From Planctomycetota bacterium (GTDB lineage Bacteria > Planctomycetota > UBA11346): 33,035 bases of DNA. The DNA lies in assembly GCA_025055595.1 (NCBI GenBank), contig JANWWU010000006.1, positions 1-33,035 of the forward strand. Direction: 5' to 3'. A program made the position numbers and the translations under genes. The notes below the pieces were generated by a model. It was not told where the DNA came from. It saw nothing but the letters and a program-made list of their open reading frames with translations, and did no database searches. Numbering within the stretch: position 1 is the first letter of the stretch; every line of letters starts with the position of its first letter. Positions 23,861 through 33,035 of this stretch are shown here, in pieces.

Positions 23861-25173
23861 GAGCGGTAGTCGGCGTTCTCGGTGATGTATTCGTGGCTGC
23901 GGTCGGCGCCGAGCACCGTCGCCTCGGCCTCGCCGAGGCCGAGGTCGGCCGCGATCTCGACCGCGCGCTCATGCGGCGGCCAGGAGATCGGCGGGCGGAA
24001 GCGCAGGCCCTCGGCGGGCGGCGCGCTGGCATACAGCTCGGCCTGCCGCAGATGGGCATGCAGCGCCGCCTCCTTGTCGCGGTCGAGGCGGAAGGCGCCG
24101 TCGCGATAGACGACGATGCCGCCGATCTCCACGCTGAGCCGCGCGAGGTCGATCCCGAGCTGCGGCGCGACCTTGCCGAGGGCGGCGACGATGCGCCCGA
24201 CATTCGGATCGTTGCCGAGCATCGCGCACTGCACGAGCGGGCTGTTGGCGACCGCCTTGCCGAGCGCGACCGCGACGCCCTCGCTCGGCGCGCCGCGCAC
24301 GCGGATGCGCAGGACATGGTGCACGCCCTCGCCGTTGCGGACGATGTCCTCGGCGAGGTCGCCGCAGACCCGCAGCAGGGCGGTGCGGAAGGCCGCGCGC
24401 TCGGGCCTGCCGCCCAGGCCGCTGCTCCAGGCGACGACCATGTCGCTGGTCGAGGTGTCGCTGTCGATCGTCAGGCGGTTGAAGGAGCGCTCGACGGCCC
24501 AGGCGAGGTCGGCGCGCAGCGCCTCGCGCTCGATGGCGAGGTCGCTGAGCACGAAGACCAGCATGGTCGCGAGGTTCGGCTCGATCATGCCCGCGCCCTT
24601 GGCGATGCCGACGATGCTGCCCTCCGGCAGATCGGCGCGGCGGATCTTGGGGTAGAGATCGGTGGTGCAGATGCCCTCGGCGGCGGGCAGGATGCCCTGC
24701 GCCGCGCTCAGCGCGGCCACCGCCTCCGGCAGGGCGGCGAGCATCGCCGACAGCGGCAGCTTCCAGCCGATGACGCCGGTCGATGCCGGCAGCACCGCGC
24801 TCTCCGGGATGCCGAGCAGGCGCGCGGTCGCGGCGCACACCGCCTCGCAGTCGGCGACCCCGCCGGGGGCCCCGACATTGCTGACCTTGTTGTTGATCAC
24901 CAGGGCGCCGAGCGCCGGCGCGGCGAGGCGCTGGCGGCCGACGATGATCGGGGCCCCGGGGCAGGCGTTGCGCGTGAACAGGGCGGCGAAGGCCGGCGTC
25001 GGCTGGGCGGCGGCGATCAGGGTCAGCGTCATCTGCGCGCGCTTCGGGGCCTCCGCCGGCTCGAAGGCGAAGCGCGTGACGCCGACGCGGAAGCCGCGCG
25101 GCAGGGCGGCCTGCGCGGCGAGCCAGGCGCGGTGCTCGGCCTGGCTGCGGAAGACGAGGTCGGTGCTCGGCAT
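23857..25173 (-). CDS. argJ: Bifunctional glutamate N-acetyltransferase / amino-acid acetyltransferase
   Basis: A 438-residue ArgJ that recycles acetyl groups between acetylornithine and glutamate, and may also use acetyl-CoA. It is made as a precursor and self-cleaved. AKGAGMIEPNLATMLVF contains the conserved cleavage site with Thr203 as the new N-terminal nucleophile. NNKVSNVGAPGG, STGVIGWKLP and FNRLTIDSDTSTSD are family motifs. Start ATG is at 25173, 35 bases after the TPR gene. The usual KGAGMI..NMATM wording is slightly changed (NLATM) without loss of key residues. Confidence 0.95.
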   Translation of the reverse strand: MPSTDLVFRSQAEHRAWLAAQAALPRGFRVGVTRFAFEPAEAPKRAQMTLTLIAAAQPTPAFAALFTRNACPGAPIIVGRQRLAAPALGALVINNKVSNVGAPGGVADCEAVCAATARLLGIPESAVLPASTGVIGWKLPLSAMLAALPEAVAALSAAQGILPAAEGICTTDLYPKIRRADLPEGSIVGIAKGAGMIEPNLATMLVFVLSDLAIEREALRADLAWAVERSFNRLTIDSDTSTSDMVVAWSSGLGGRPERAAFRTALLRVCGDLAEDIVRNGEGVHHVLRIRVRGAPSEGVAVALGKAVANSPLVQCAMLGNDPNVGRIVAALGKVAPQLGIDLARLSVEIGGIVVYRDGAFRLDRDKEAALHAHLRQAELYASAPPAEGLRFRPPISWPPHERAVEIAADLGLGEAEATVLGADRSHEYITENADYRS

Positions 25174-25208
25174 GGCCGCATGCTCGCGACCCTGGTCGGC
25201 GCGGGAAG

Positions 25209-26459
25209 TCAGCGCTCTGGCGCCGTCTCGGCGAGCCAGCGCCAGAGCGCGCGGGCGTGGCCGTCATCGGGCTGCTCGGCGAGGTGGCGGTCGAGCAGGG
25301 CGCGGGCCTCGTCGCGCCGCTGCTGACGCAGGCAGAGCGCGATCAGGCGCAGGCGGGCGGCCGGCGCCGCCTGGCCGCCGCCGGCCAGCGTCTGGCGGTA
25401 CAGCGCTTCGGCCCGCGGCGCCTCGCCAGCCTCCTCGGCGAACTGCCCGGCCCAGACGAGGACGGCGGGATCGTCCTCGCCGAGCTCGAGCAGGGCCGCG
25501 ATCGCGGCCTGCGCCGCGGCGCGCTCGCCGGCGCGCAGCGCGGCCTGCGCCGCCAGGCGGTGATGGACCCGCCCGCGCTGCGCGCTCGGCACGGCCTCGA
25601 GCCACTGGCGCGCCAGCGGCACCTCGTCGCTCGCCAGCGCCAGCTCTGCGGCCCAGGCGAGCAGGGCGGGGTCGGCGGCGGCTGGCTCGCTGAGCAGGGG
25701 ACGGAGGGTGGCGAGGGCGGCGAGCGCCTGGCCGGCGGCCCACTGCCGGCTCGCCAGCTGCCGGCGCAGCTCGGCGTCGGCCGGCGCGCAGGCCAGCGCG
25801 GCTTCCAGAGCGGCGCGCGCCTCGGCATCGTTGCCGAGCCGCTCCGCAGCCCAGGCCAGGGCGCGCCACAGCTCGCTGTCATCGGGATCTGCGGCGAGCA
25901 GGGCGCGAGCGGCGCTCGCGGCCTCGGCCGCCTGCTCGGCGGCCAGCAGCAGCTGCAGCTCCAGGCGCCGCAGCCGGCGCTCGCTGGGGAAGCGCAGGAT
26001 GCCCTGCTGCACGGCCAGGGTCGCGAGCCGCCGGTCGCCGGCGCGCAGCGCGCATTCGGCGAGGAAGGCGAAGTGCTCGGCCTCCCCGTCGCCGCCGGCG
26101 AGCGCGGCGCTCGCTTCGGCGAGCGCGCTGCTCCAGGCGCCGCGCAGGGCCGCGCAGCGCGCCAGACCCCAGCGCGCCGCCCGCGCGGTGTGGGCGGCGG
26201 CGAGGGCGGCGCGAAAATCGCGCTCCGCCGCCGCCAGCGGCGCCGCCGGGTCCGCCGCCGCCAGCGCCAGCCGCCACTGCGCCTCGCCGCGGGCCAGCGC
26301 CAGCGCCGCCGGCAGCGGCGGCGGCCAGCGGTCGATCGCCTCCACGACCTCCTGCGGCGCGGCCTGGCGCAGGCGCGCGAGCAGGTCGCTGACCGCCGGT
26401 TCCTCGCCGGCGCGCAGGGCCAGGCAGACGGCAAGCGACAGCAGCCAGCGCCCGCTCAC
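25209..26459 (-). CDS. TPR-repeat protein, exported, TonB-cluster associated
   Basis: A 416-residue alanine-rich protein of consecutive 30-40-residue helical pairs in TPR style (ALLAADPDDSELWRALAWA, GNDAEARAALEAALACAPAD, AGERAAAQAAIAALLELGED, DEARALLDRHLAEQPDD). The N-terminus is a signal peptide (WLLSLAVCLALRAGEE), so it is probably periplasmic. A TPR protein is the usual last member of TonB2-type clusters, where it supports complex function. Two starts are possible: GTG at 26459, overlapping the tonB stop as GTGA, which I prefer because the same overlap recurs in this run; or ATG at 26471, four codons earlier. Confidence 0.85.
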   Translation of the reverse strand: MSGRWLLSLAVCLALRAGEEPAVSDLLARLRQAAPQEVVEAIDRWPPPLPAALALARGEAQWRLALAAADPAAPLAAAERDFRAALAAAHTARAARWGLARCAALRGAWSSALAEASAALAGGDGEAEHFAFLAECALRAGDRRLATLAVQQGILRFPSERRLRRLELQLLLAAEQAAEAASAARALLAADPDDSELWRALAWAAERLGNDAEARAALEAALACAPADAELRRQLASRQWAAGQALAALATLRPLLSEPAAADPALLAWAAELALASDEVPLARQWLEAVPSAQRGRVHHRLAAQAALRAGERAAAQAAIAALLELGEDDPAVLVWAGQFAEEAGEAPRAEALYRQTLAGGGQAAPAARLRLIALCLRQQRRDEARALLDRHLAEQPDDGHARALWRWLAETAPER

Positions 26460-27202
26460 TGCAGCACCCATCGGATCAGCACCTCTTCCACGCTGGGCAC
26501 CGGGCGGCCGGCGCGCTCCGCCGGCCGGTAGCGCAGCGCCCGGCCCAGCCTTGCGGCGGCGTCCTCGAAGACGCCGGGCGGTTCGCTGTCCAGCACCTCG
26601 ACCGCCGTCACCTGGCCGGCCTCGTCGATGTGGCAGCGCAGGCGCGTCGTCCCGCTGATCCCGCGCAGGCGCGCCAGGCGCGGGTAGAAGCGCGCGAGAT
26701 CGGGGTCGCCGAGCCGCTGCGCCGGCCGCTCGGTGAGCGCGCTGGCCGCCGGCAGGGCGTCGCGCGTGCCATCGACGCCCCACGTCGGCGCCAGCGGCGA
26801 CAGCTCGCGCAGCCACGCGCGGTCGCCGCCCTCGCCGGGCGCGGGCCAGGACCCGCGCTCCGCCAGCGGTGGCGCGACGCTGGCCGGCAGCGGCGGTAGG
26901 GGCGGCAGCGGCGGCAACGCCAGCGGCGGCGCCTGCTGCCAGGAGACGGCCGCGGGGCCGCGGGCTGCGGCGCTGTCGCCCGACTCGCTGCCGCGCGCGG
27001 CCGGAGCCGGGGTTGGCGTGGCGGGTGCGAGCTCGCGGTGCTGCCAGCGCAGCGTCGGCAGCGCGGGCGAGAAGGCGGGCGGCACTTGGCTGACCGCGGC
27101 CAGCGCGATGACCAGCGCGAGATTCAGCGCCATCGAGGCCAGCACCGCCCAGCTCCAGGCGCGCCAGCCCGTCCGCGCTCCGCTGGCGGAGCGCGCGCTC
27201 AT
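26456..27202 (-). CDS. tonB: TonB-family energy transducer
   Basis: A 248-residue protein with one N-terminal transmembrane helix (about 15-38), a Pro/Ala-rich periplasmic spacer (50-125, with PPLPPLPPLP) and a TonB C-terminal domain (about 168-245: FYPRLARLRGISGTTRLRC, DEAGQVTAVEVLDSEPPG, ALRYRPAERAGRPV). It couples the ExbB/ExbD proton motor to outer-membrane receptors. The membrane helix has S23-M-A-L-N27 where E. coli TonB has the functionally important SxxxH. The start ATG at 27202 overlaps the exbD stop as ATGA. No TonB-dependent receptor is encoded in the window. Confidence 0.92.
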   Translation of the reverse strand: MSARSASGARTGWRAWSWAVLASMALNLALVIALAAVSQVPPAFSPALPTLRWQHRELAPATPTPAPAARGSESGDSAAARGPAAVSWQQAPPLALPPLPPLPPLPASVAPPLAERGSWPAPGEGGDRAWLRELSPLAPTWGVDGTRDALPAASALTERPAQRLGDPDLARFYPRLARLRGISGTTRLRCHIDEAGQVTAVEVLDSEPPGVFEDAAARLGRALRYRPAERAGRPVPSVEEVLIRWVLQ

Positions 27203-27615
27203 CGCGCCGCTCCGGCGACGGCGGCGACCTCGACCTCGGCGGCGCCGCCGGCGCTGCAGGCATCCATGACGGCCAGCAGGGTGCCGATCGGCACGCGCTG
27301 GTCGGGAATCACCACCACGGTGGCGGTGCGCCGCGCCGCCAGGGCGGCGGCGACGGCTGTCGGCAACTCCGCCAGCTCCAGGCTGCGCCCGGCCACCGCG
27401 ATCCGGCCATCGGCGGCGATCGCCACCGCCACGAAGTCGCTCGCCACCGCGCGCGCCTGCGCGCTGGCCGGTCGCTCCAGCGCCAGCGCCGTCTCGCGCT
27501 CGAACACCGTGCTCATGACGTAGAAGATCAGCAGGAAGAACACGACATCGACCAGCGGGATGACATTGAGCTCGAGCGGGCGCGCCTCGCCGCGCCGGCG
27601 CCGCCAGCGGCTCAT
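27199..27615 (-). CDS. exbD: ExbD/TolR-family proton-motor subunit
   Basis: A 138-residue protein with a short basic N-terminus, one transmembrane helix (NVIPLVDVVFFLLIFYVMS) and a periplasmic domain. Asp23 in that helix is the equivalent of the essential proton-carrying Asp25 of E. coli ExbD. The periplasmic part (VAVAIAADGRIAVAGR, TATVVVIPDQRVPIGTLLAVMDACS) matches the ExbD/TolR fold. Start and stop both form ATGA overlaps, with exbB upstream and tonB downstream, so stoichiometry is probably set by coupled translation. Confidence 0.93.
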   Translation of the reverse strand: MSRWRRRRGEARPLELNVIPLVDVVFFLLIFYVMSTVFERETALALERPASAQARAVASDFVAVAIAADGRIAVAGRSLELAELPTAVAAALAARRTATVVVIPDQRVPIGTLLAVMDACSAGGAAEVEVAAVAGAAR

Positions 27616-28074
27616 GGCGGCAGCGCGCGCGCGGTCGGCGCGCGCTGGTCGCTGGCGTTCTGCAGGATTCGCACGTGCCGCTCGAGCGCCCACAGCCACA
27701 GCCAGGCCGGCACGGCGAGGGCCAGCGCGTACTGCGTGCTGGCCAGCGCCAGGCCGACGCCGCGGCTGGCGCCCTGGACCGGCGGCGCCGACGAGGCCGC
27801 GAGCGCCGCGAAGGTATCGACCATGCCGCTCACGGTGCCATAGAGTCCGAGCAGCGGCAGCACCGCCGCCAGCGCGCGCGCCAGCGCCAGGCCGCGCGCC
27901 AGCGCGAGCCGCTCGGAAAGCGACGACGGGGGCGAGGCCGGCGCGGCCTCGTCGGCGGGGGGCGCCCGCCTGCGGGCGAGCGCCAGCGTGCGCTCGATCA
28001 GCACGCTGTAGAGCAGGCAGCCGACGACGAACAGCAGCGGCATGACGATGCCGCCGCTCCACCACGCGGCGAGC

Positions 28075-28085
<11 letters not shown>
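27612..28085 (-). CDS. exbB: ExbB/TolQ-family proton-channel subunit (short)
   Basis: A 157-residue protein with three transmembrane segments: one near 10-30, LPLLGLYGTVSGMVDTFAAL near 75-95 and ASTQYALALAVPAWLWLWA near 115-133. This matches the short ExbB2 of TonB2-type systems. The GTVSGM and STQ..L....P segments carry the conserved channel threonines. The glutamate of the usual ISEAL motif appears as leucine here (VGLAL). It overlaps the longer TtpC-like gene by 11 bases and exbD by 4. Confidence 0.88.
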
Positions 28086-29360
<1,275 letters not shown>

Positions 29361-29364
<4 letters not shown>

Positions 29365-30080
29365 GGTCCCCCGTCCGGCAGCAGCAGCACCCGCGCCGGC
29401 GCCCGGCCCTCGGCCTGAGCGACGGCCTCGCGGATCGCCGGGTACCATTCCGGGTCGCAGTCCGTGAGCAGCACGCGGCCCTCGCGGATGCGTAGGCAGC
29501 CGGCTCGCGTGCCGTCGAGCGACAGCCACCAGCCGGCGGCGCCGCTGACCGAGAGCGCCTTCACGGCTTCCGGCTGCCCCGCGCGCTCGCCGACGACGAC
29601 GCAGACGCGCAGCGCGCTGGCGGCGCGCTCCGCCGCCGCCAGCGCCTCGAGCAGCCGCTCGAGGTCGGCGAGGCTGGCGCTGGCTGGCAGCGGCGGCAGG
29701 GTGCCCGGCAGCAGACGCCCGGCGAGGGTGCTGAGCGCGGCATGCAGCTGTGCGGCCGCTGCTTGCAGGCGGCGCTCGGCGTCGTCGAGCTGCTCGGCCG
29801 CGCTGCGATCGACGGCGCGGGCCAGCGCCGCAGCGTGCGCCTGGCGCGCCTCGGTCAGCGCGGCTGCCAGCCGCTCATTCTCGGCAGTCAGCGTCGCCAG
29901 CATGGCTTCCAGGCGCTGGCGCTCGCTCTGCCAGGCCGCGCGCTCGCGCGCCAGCTCGGCGCGCTGCTGATCGGCGATCCGCAGCTGGGCGAGCGCCCTC
30001 TCGGCAAGCGAGAGCTCGCCGGCGGGGAGGCCGACCGCGAGCGCTCCGATGACCGCAGCGCGCTGCAGCGCACGGCGCAT
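29361..30080 (-). CDS. DUF3450-like exported coiled-coil protein
   Basis: A 239-residue protein with a signal peptide (AAVIGALAVGLPAGE), a long coiled coil (about 25-120, with WQSERQRLEAMLATLTAEN) and a C-terminal globular part (VKALSVSGAAGWWLSLDG, CDPEWYPAIREAVAQAEG). Position before a TtpC-like gene and this architecture fit DUF3450, whose members accompany TonB2-type clusters; the molecular role is unknown. I used the ATG at 30080; a GTG three codons earlier (30089) is possible. The MFS gene ends 37 bases upstream on the same strand. Confidence 0.78.
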
Positions 30081-30117
30081 GGCGCGCACCCTAGCGGCGA
30101 CGCGCGGGCGGCCAGCC

Positions 30118-31302
30118 TCACGCTGTGCCGCGGTCGCCGCTGCGTCCGAGCGTCAGCAGGACGCCAGCGAGGCAGCAGAGCGCGAGGACGGCGAACACGC
30201 CAGGACCCCCGTGGGCCAGGACCCAGCCGCAAGCGGCGTTGCCGAGCAGGCCGGCACCAGCGCCGACCAGCGCCAGCGCCGCGAATGCGAGGCCCCGTTC
30301 AGCCGCCGGCGCCAGCTCGGCCAGCCAGGTTTTCTCGGTGCCTTCCAGCGCGCCCTGGATGAGGCCCCACAGCAGACCGGCAAGCAGCAGCGCCGGCCCC
30401 TCACCGACCGCGAGCAGCGCGCAGTCGGCGGCCGCCAACGCCCACAGCGCCTGCAGGGCTCGGCGCGGCCCCACGCGCACGGTCAGCGCCCCGGCGGCGG
30501 CCGCGGCCAGGGCCTGGATCAGGCCGAGCGCCGCCCAGCCGAGGCAGAGCTGCCACAGCGGCCAGGCGGCCTGCGGCGCCGTTCCTGACCAGCCAGCGAC
30601 ATGCATGAGGATCAGCAGGGGGCTGAGGCGCAGGGCGAGGCTGGCTGCGGCGATCGCGAGCAGGGGCCGGCGCAGGATGGCGGCGCGCGGCCACCAGCCG
30701 AGGGGCCGGCCAGCGCCCGTGGCCGGCGCCTCGGGAAGCTGGCGGTCTTGCAGGCCGCCGGCGAGCCAGGGGACGAGCAGGGCGAGGGGAGCCAGCGCGA
30801 GCACGGCGACCCACAGGCCTTCGGTCGGCACAGCCCAGGCGACCGCGGCGGCAGCCAGGGCCCCGAGCATCGCGCCGCCGTGATCCATCCAGCGCAGGCG
30901 GGCGTAGGCGCGGGCGCGCTGCTCGCCCTCGGTCCAGTCGGCGACCAGCGCATCGGCGGCGCTGCTGCGCAGCCCCTTGCCGAGGCGATCGAGGACGCGG
31001 CAGGCGACGATCCACCACCACCAGGCGGCGAGCATGCCGACGGCAGTCAAGGGCCGAGCGACGGCATTGGTCAGGTAGCCGGCGCGCACCCAGGGCACCC
31101 GCCGCCGCTGAGCATCGCTCGCCCGCCCGCTGAACAGGCGCAGGCCTTGGCTCACCGCGTCGGCCAGGCCCTCCATCACCCCGATCCAGCCGACGGCGAC
31201 CCCGCTCGGCAAGAGCGGCGTCAGGAAATCGAGCGTGCAGTCATTGATGAAGTGCAGCCAGCCCAGGCGTCGCACCTGCGCCGCCGCCGCTACATCTGGC
31301 AT
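30118..31302 (-). CDS. Major facilitator superfamily transporter
   Basis: A 394-residue protein with 11-12 hydrophobic helices. HFINDCTLDFLTPLLPSGV (17-35) is the ND...PLLP first-helix motif, and DRLGKGLRSS (105-114) is the loop motif of a subgroup of MFS transporters of unassigned substrate. EGTEKTWLAELAPAAERG in the second half mirrors the first-half GKGLR region. Substrate cannot be predicted. It lies 37 bases before the DUF3450-like gene and may be the first gene of the long minus-strand run. Base composition drops sharply just upstream of its start, marking the edge of the GC-rich core. Confidence 0.88.
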   Translation of the reverse strand: MPDVAAAAQVRRLGWLHFINDCTLDFLTPLLPSGVAVGWIGVMEGLADAVSQGLRLFSGRASDAQRRRVPWVRAGYLTNAVARPLTAVGMLAAWWWWIVACRVLDRLGKGLRSSAADALVADWTEGEQRARAYARLRWMDHGGAMLGALAAAAVAWAVPTEGLWVAVLALAPLALLVPWLAGGLQDRQLPEAPATGAGRPLGWWPRAAILRRPLLAIAAASLALRLSPLLILMHVAGWSGTAPQAAWPLWQLCLGWAALGLIQALAAAAAGALTVRVGPRRALQALWALAAADCALLAVGEGPALLLAGLLWGLIQGALEGTEKTWLAELAPAAERGLAFAALALVGAGAGLLGNAACGWVLAHGGPGVFAVLALCCLAGVLLTLGRSGDRGTA

Positions 31303-31506
31303 GAGCGGATCGTCATTGGCGTCGGTGAAGCACCAGTACCAAAACAGGTTTCATCGAAGTTCGAGGCTTCTCTTTTTTTATCTGCGCCTCGAGCAAGCCG
31401 TCGCCCAGATGCACGACGATATCTCGGGATTCTCGACAATCTCTCTGCTTCGAGTCTCTGACCTGCCGAAGCGAGGGATTTCGCTCTGGCAACGAGGAAA
31501 GTGCTC

Positions 31507-32628
31507 TCACTGATCAGAGGACGAAGACGAGGCGAAGTACTCGGCAAGACTCTGCAAAAAATCCGGGGACAATGATTTTTCGAGGCGCAGCTTGTAGATT
31601 CCTTCCACGTGTTGCCGCAGCGCTGAGAAAGAGAGATAGCCGCATACTTCGGGCAATGGTTTCTCGCGCAGTTTGAATGTTGGGCGCAGAATTTCCTGCG
31701 CGACTTTCTCGCGTCGCTCATCGGGGGCTACGAGGTACAGACGGATGTCTAGATTCGGCTGCAATGCCAGGAGATCGCTCATCCGTAACAGCCCCGAGTA
31801 GATGGAGGTGGTAGATTCCACCTCGAACGCCGCGACAATCGAGTTGTTCTTCAGCCACAAAACATCTATCAACTCGATGGTGCGCTGCGTCGCCTCATTG
31901 AATTGCAACGGAAGCTCTTCGAGCATGTGCGGCACAGACCCGTAATTGTGCACGCGGGAGCGATCGTTGCGCGCCACCCACACCTTGAGGCCCATGTCAG
32001 CGCCCAATTTTATTAGGAGATGCTGGATCTCGGTATGCTGTGACCGCTCTTCCTGTTGCTGAGGTCGAGCATCCTCGAGATCTGCCGTTTCCGGGACCGT
32101 CACCAAGGTTTTCACATGCATCTTGCCAGAATGCTGTTCGGCTTTGAACATCGGTTGGCGAGCGAGCTTTCGGGCATCAACCGGCCGGGTTATCGGCTCG
32201 CGATCGGCCTCTTGAAGCTTGCGCAGAATCAAATCGCCATCTTGGCGCCTTTTGAAGAGGTTCGGACTGCCACGGACAAAGCCTTTGAACTTACCTGCGT
32301 CGTGAGGACCGGTGTAAAAATCCACCTGTCCCTCCAACTGCTGCATTGGGACGCCGTGCTCAGCATTCAAGAGGATGAGAGGTTTGACGTCCAGGCAGAT
32401 GGGAAAGTCTCTTTGACACCAAAGAGAGTGAGTATTGCTGCTTTTTCCAAGGACCTCCAGCGCACCGACCCACCGCATCACGCCTGTTAGATAGCACAGC
32501 AAGATGTCACCAGGCTGGATCTTTTCGACGACTGGCTTTCTGCGTTGCCTAAACCCTGTCGTCGTCCCGCCGGCCTTGCGGAACTCATCCCATGTAGTTC
32601 CGGTGAAGAGCTGAAGCCAGTAGTTCAT
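31507..32628 (-). CDS. EVE-domain protein fused to a restriction-endonuclease-like domain
   Basis: A 373-residue protein. Residues 1-105 look like an EVE/PUA-type domain (NYWLQLFTGTTWDEF, KIQPGDILLCYLTGVMRWVG, FPICLDVKPLILL). EVE domains bind modified bases, including modified cytosines in DNA. After a linker, residues 198-320 resemble a PD-(D/E)xK nuclease: helix HTEIQHLLIKLGADMGLKVW, Asp255 in ELIDVLWL, then AAFEVEST with Glu269 and Glu271 where ExK would be expected, followed by SIYSGLLRMSDLLALQPNLD and LYLVAPDERREKV. The likely role, by inference, is modification-dependent restriction. The gene is much less GC-rich than the core, stands alone and ends 205 bases from the MFS start. Domain calls rest on motif reading only. 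Confidence 0.75.
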   Translation of the reverse strand: MNYWLQLFTGTTWDEFRKAGGTTTGFRQRRKPVVEKIQPGDILLCYLTGVMRWVGALEVLGKSSNTHSLWCQRDFPICLDVKPLILLNAEHGVPMQQLEGQVDFYTGPHDAGKFKGFVRGSPNLFKRRQDGDLILRKLQEADREPITRPVDARKLARQPMFKAEQHSGKMHVKTLVTVPETADLEDARPQQQEERSQHTEIQHLLIKLGADMGLKVWVARNDRSRVHNYGSVPHMLEELPLQFNEATQRTIELIDVLWLKNNSIVAAFEVESTTSIYSGLLRMSDLLALQPNLDIRLYLVAPDERREKVAQEILRPTFKLREKPLPEVCGYLSFSALRQHVEGIYKLRLEKSLSPDFLQSLAEYFASSSSSDQ

Positions 32629-32647
32629 ACATCAACTTTCATGCTTG

Positions 32648-32681
32648 CGATCACGCGCAGCGCGCACCTTCGTTCGTGATC
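32648..32681. repeat. Inverted repeat GATCACG/CGTGATC upstream of the EVE gene
   Basis: GATCACG (32649-32655) and CGTGATC (32675-32681) are perfect 7-base inverted copies 19 bases apart, lying 20-50 bases upstream of the EVE gene start. It could be an operator, but arms of this length can occur by chance. Confidence 0.4.
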
Positions 32682-32872
32682 TGATCGTCTGTGAAGTCCG
32701 GGATTGCCCCCTGCGCAGCACTTCCACGGCCACATTTATTCACTTGAAGATTGCCAGAAACAGAGGCCTACACAAAGAGGGCAGGGCGCAGGGGGATCCA
32801 TCCACCGAACCCCCTCTTATACTTGTACGCCTTCGCTTGCAAGATCGGCGGCAGAGCGCTCAAAAGAAAGCT

Positions 32873-32972
32873 GCCAACCAACGTCCGGACAACCAACATC
32901 CCTGGCTAGCAGATCTTGCTCGCTGCTGGTTGTTGGCCCTGAAAGTGGCTGGCTGTTGGCTCGTTGGTGGCT
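32873..32972. repeat. Imperfect inverted repeat rich in CCAAC/GTTGG
   Basis: GCCAACCAACG (32873-32883) is nearly the reverse complement of CGTTGGTGGC (32962-32971). Further CAACCAAC-type words on one side (32890-32898) face GGTTGTTGG and GGCTGTTGG on the other (32928-32936, 32951-32959). The whole is a degenerate 100-base inverted array just before the tRNA 3' end. Confidence 0.5.
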
Positions 32973-32995
32973 GGATTCATAACCCCTTGTCAATC

Positions 32996-33035
32996 TGGCG
33001 GCCCCGGCAGGACTCGAACCTGCGACAATGCAGTT
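32996..33035 (-). tRNA. tRNA gene, 3' half only (isotype not determinable)
   Basis: Read on the minus strand, from the right edge: anticodon-loop end AA, anticodon-stem 3' arm CTGCA, variable loop TTGTC, then T-stem and loop GCAGG-TTCGAGT-CCTGC. These are followed by acceptor arm CGGGGCC, discriminator G and encoded CCA (32996-32998). T-arm pairing is perfect. The 5' half, including the anticodon, lies beyond the window. A class I tRNA starting GGCCCCG is implied. Confidence 0.9.

Larger units (their letters stand above)
32629..32995. other. Gene-poor spacer between the EVE gene and the tRNA
   Basis: I see no convincing gene in these 367 bases. The stretch contains two repeat structures (32648-32681 and 32873-32972, listed separately) and is lower in GC than the core. 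An open frame on plus at 32704-32982 has no recognisable content and covers the repeat, so I do not call it. Confidence 0.6.

Noticed and set aside
31362-31391. CGAGGC/GCCTCG inverted repeat with a T-run, as a terminator
   Set aside because: The T-run is in the 18-base loop rather than after the stem, and no gene on plus ends here.
31235-31513. Plus-strand ORF of 92 residues ending in a TGATCA
   Set aside because: Overlaps the MFS start and the EVE stop, no ribosome site and no recognisable content. Its TGATCA resembles the convergent-stop pattern, but the minus-strand stop used by the EVE gene is at 31507-31509, not in this palindrome.
32704-32982. Plus-strand ORF of 92 residues before the tRNA
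   Set aside because: Runs through the degenerate inverted repeat, ends close to the tRNA and has no domain, signal or ribosome site.

Overview
The window is one contiguous piece of a very GC-rich bacterial chromosome, densely packed with genes. Gram-negative features are clear: an MCE/Mla lipid-transport pair, a Kdo transferase, an OmpA-type lipoprotein, and a TonB/ExbB/ExbD motor. The N-terminus of ribosomal protein S16 (RPFFRI..DAR..RDGK..E.LGTYDP style) looks more like Planctomycetota or relatives than Proteobacteria. That placement is inference from one protein and general gene content; there is no 16S gene here.

Left end (1-2661, minus strand): a visibly less GC-rich defence module. It holds the N-terminal part of an AbiEi-type antitoxin gene running off the edge and, upstream of it, a type I restriction-modification methylase (hsdM). 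Between them lies a 100-bp AT-richer stretch with four alternating TGCCGACRTT boxes over a plausible promoter. Right end (31303-33035): another low-GC stretch with an EVE-domain/restriction-endonuclease-like fusion, a repeat-rich spacer and the 3' half of a tRNA gene. The core is thus flanked by accessory DNA on both sides.

Core, left to right. Minus-strand operon mlaF-mlaD-hemX/ccsA-like-hemA (7321 to 2854): envelope lipid transport joined to tetrapyrrole synthesis and cytochrome c assembly. Divergent from it is a 1106-residue protein of unknown function (7427-10747). A second minus-strand run (14341 to 10748) holds an APS/PAPS reductase, a small membrane protein, leuB, an OmpA-like lipoprotein and a rhomboid protease. 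Then come rpsP (plus), a YkgJ-type cysteine-cluster protein and a CNNM-CBS protein fused to a PTS EIIA domain (both minus). A plus-strand run follows: argD, an FKBP isomerase, waaA/kdtA and a small membrane protein. A 60-residue ORF converges on it.

The last block is a minus-strand run of tightly overlapping genes (31302 to 20757): MFS transporter, DUF3450-like protein, TtpC-like ExbB, ExbB, ExbD, TonB, TPR protein, argJ, purN and hrpB. Most junctions are ATGA or GTGA overlaps, so translation is probably coupled. The first part has the gene order of TonB2-type energy-transducing clusters.

The most notable signals are: (i) the four-box operator candidate that brackets and invades the abiEi promoter; (ii) all three convergent gene pairs ending in the exact palindrome TGATCA, with the two stop codons abutting; (iii) unusual fusions (MCE-coiled coil-beta-rich domain, CNNM-CBS-EIIA, EVE-endonuclease); and (iv) the large unknown protein with an internal duplication. 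No CRISPR array, transposase or rRNA was seen.
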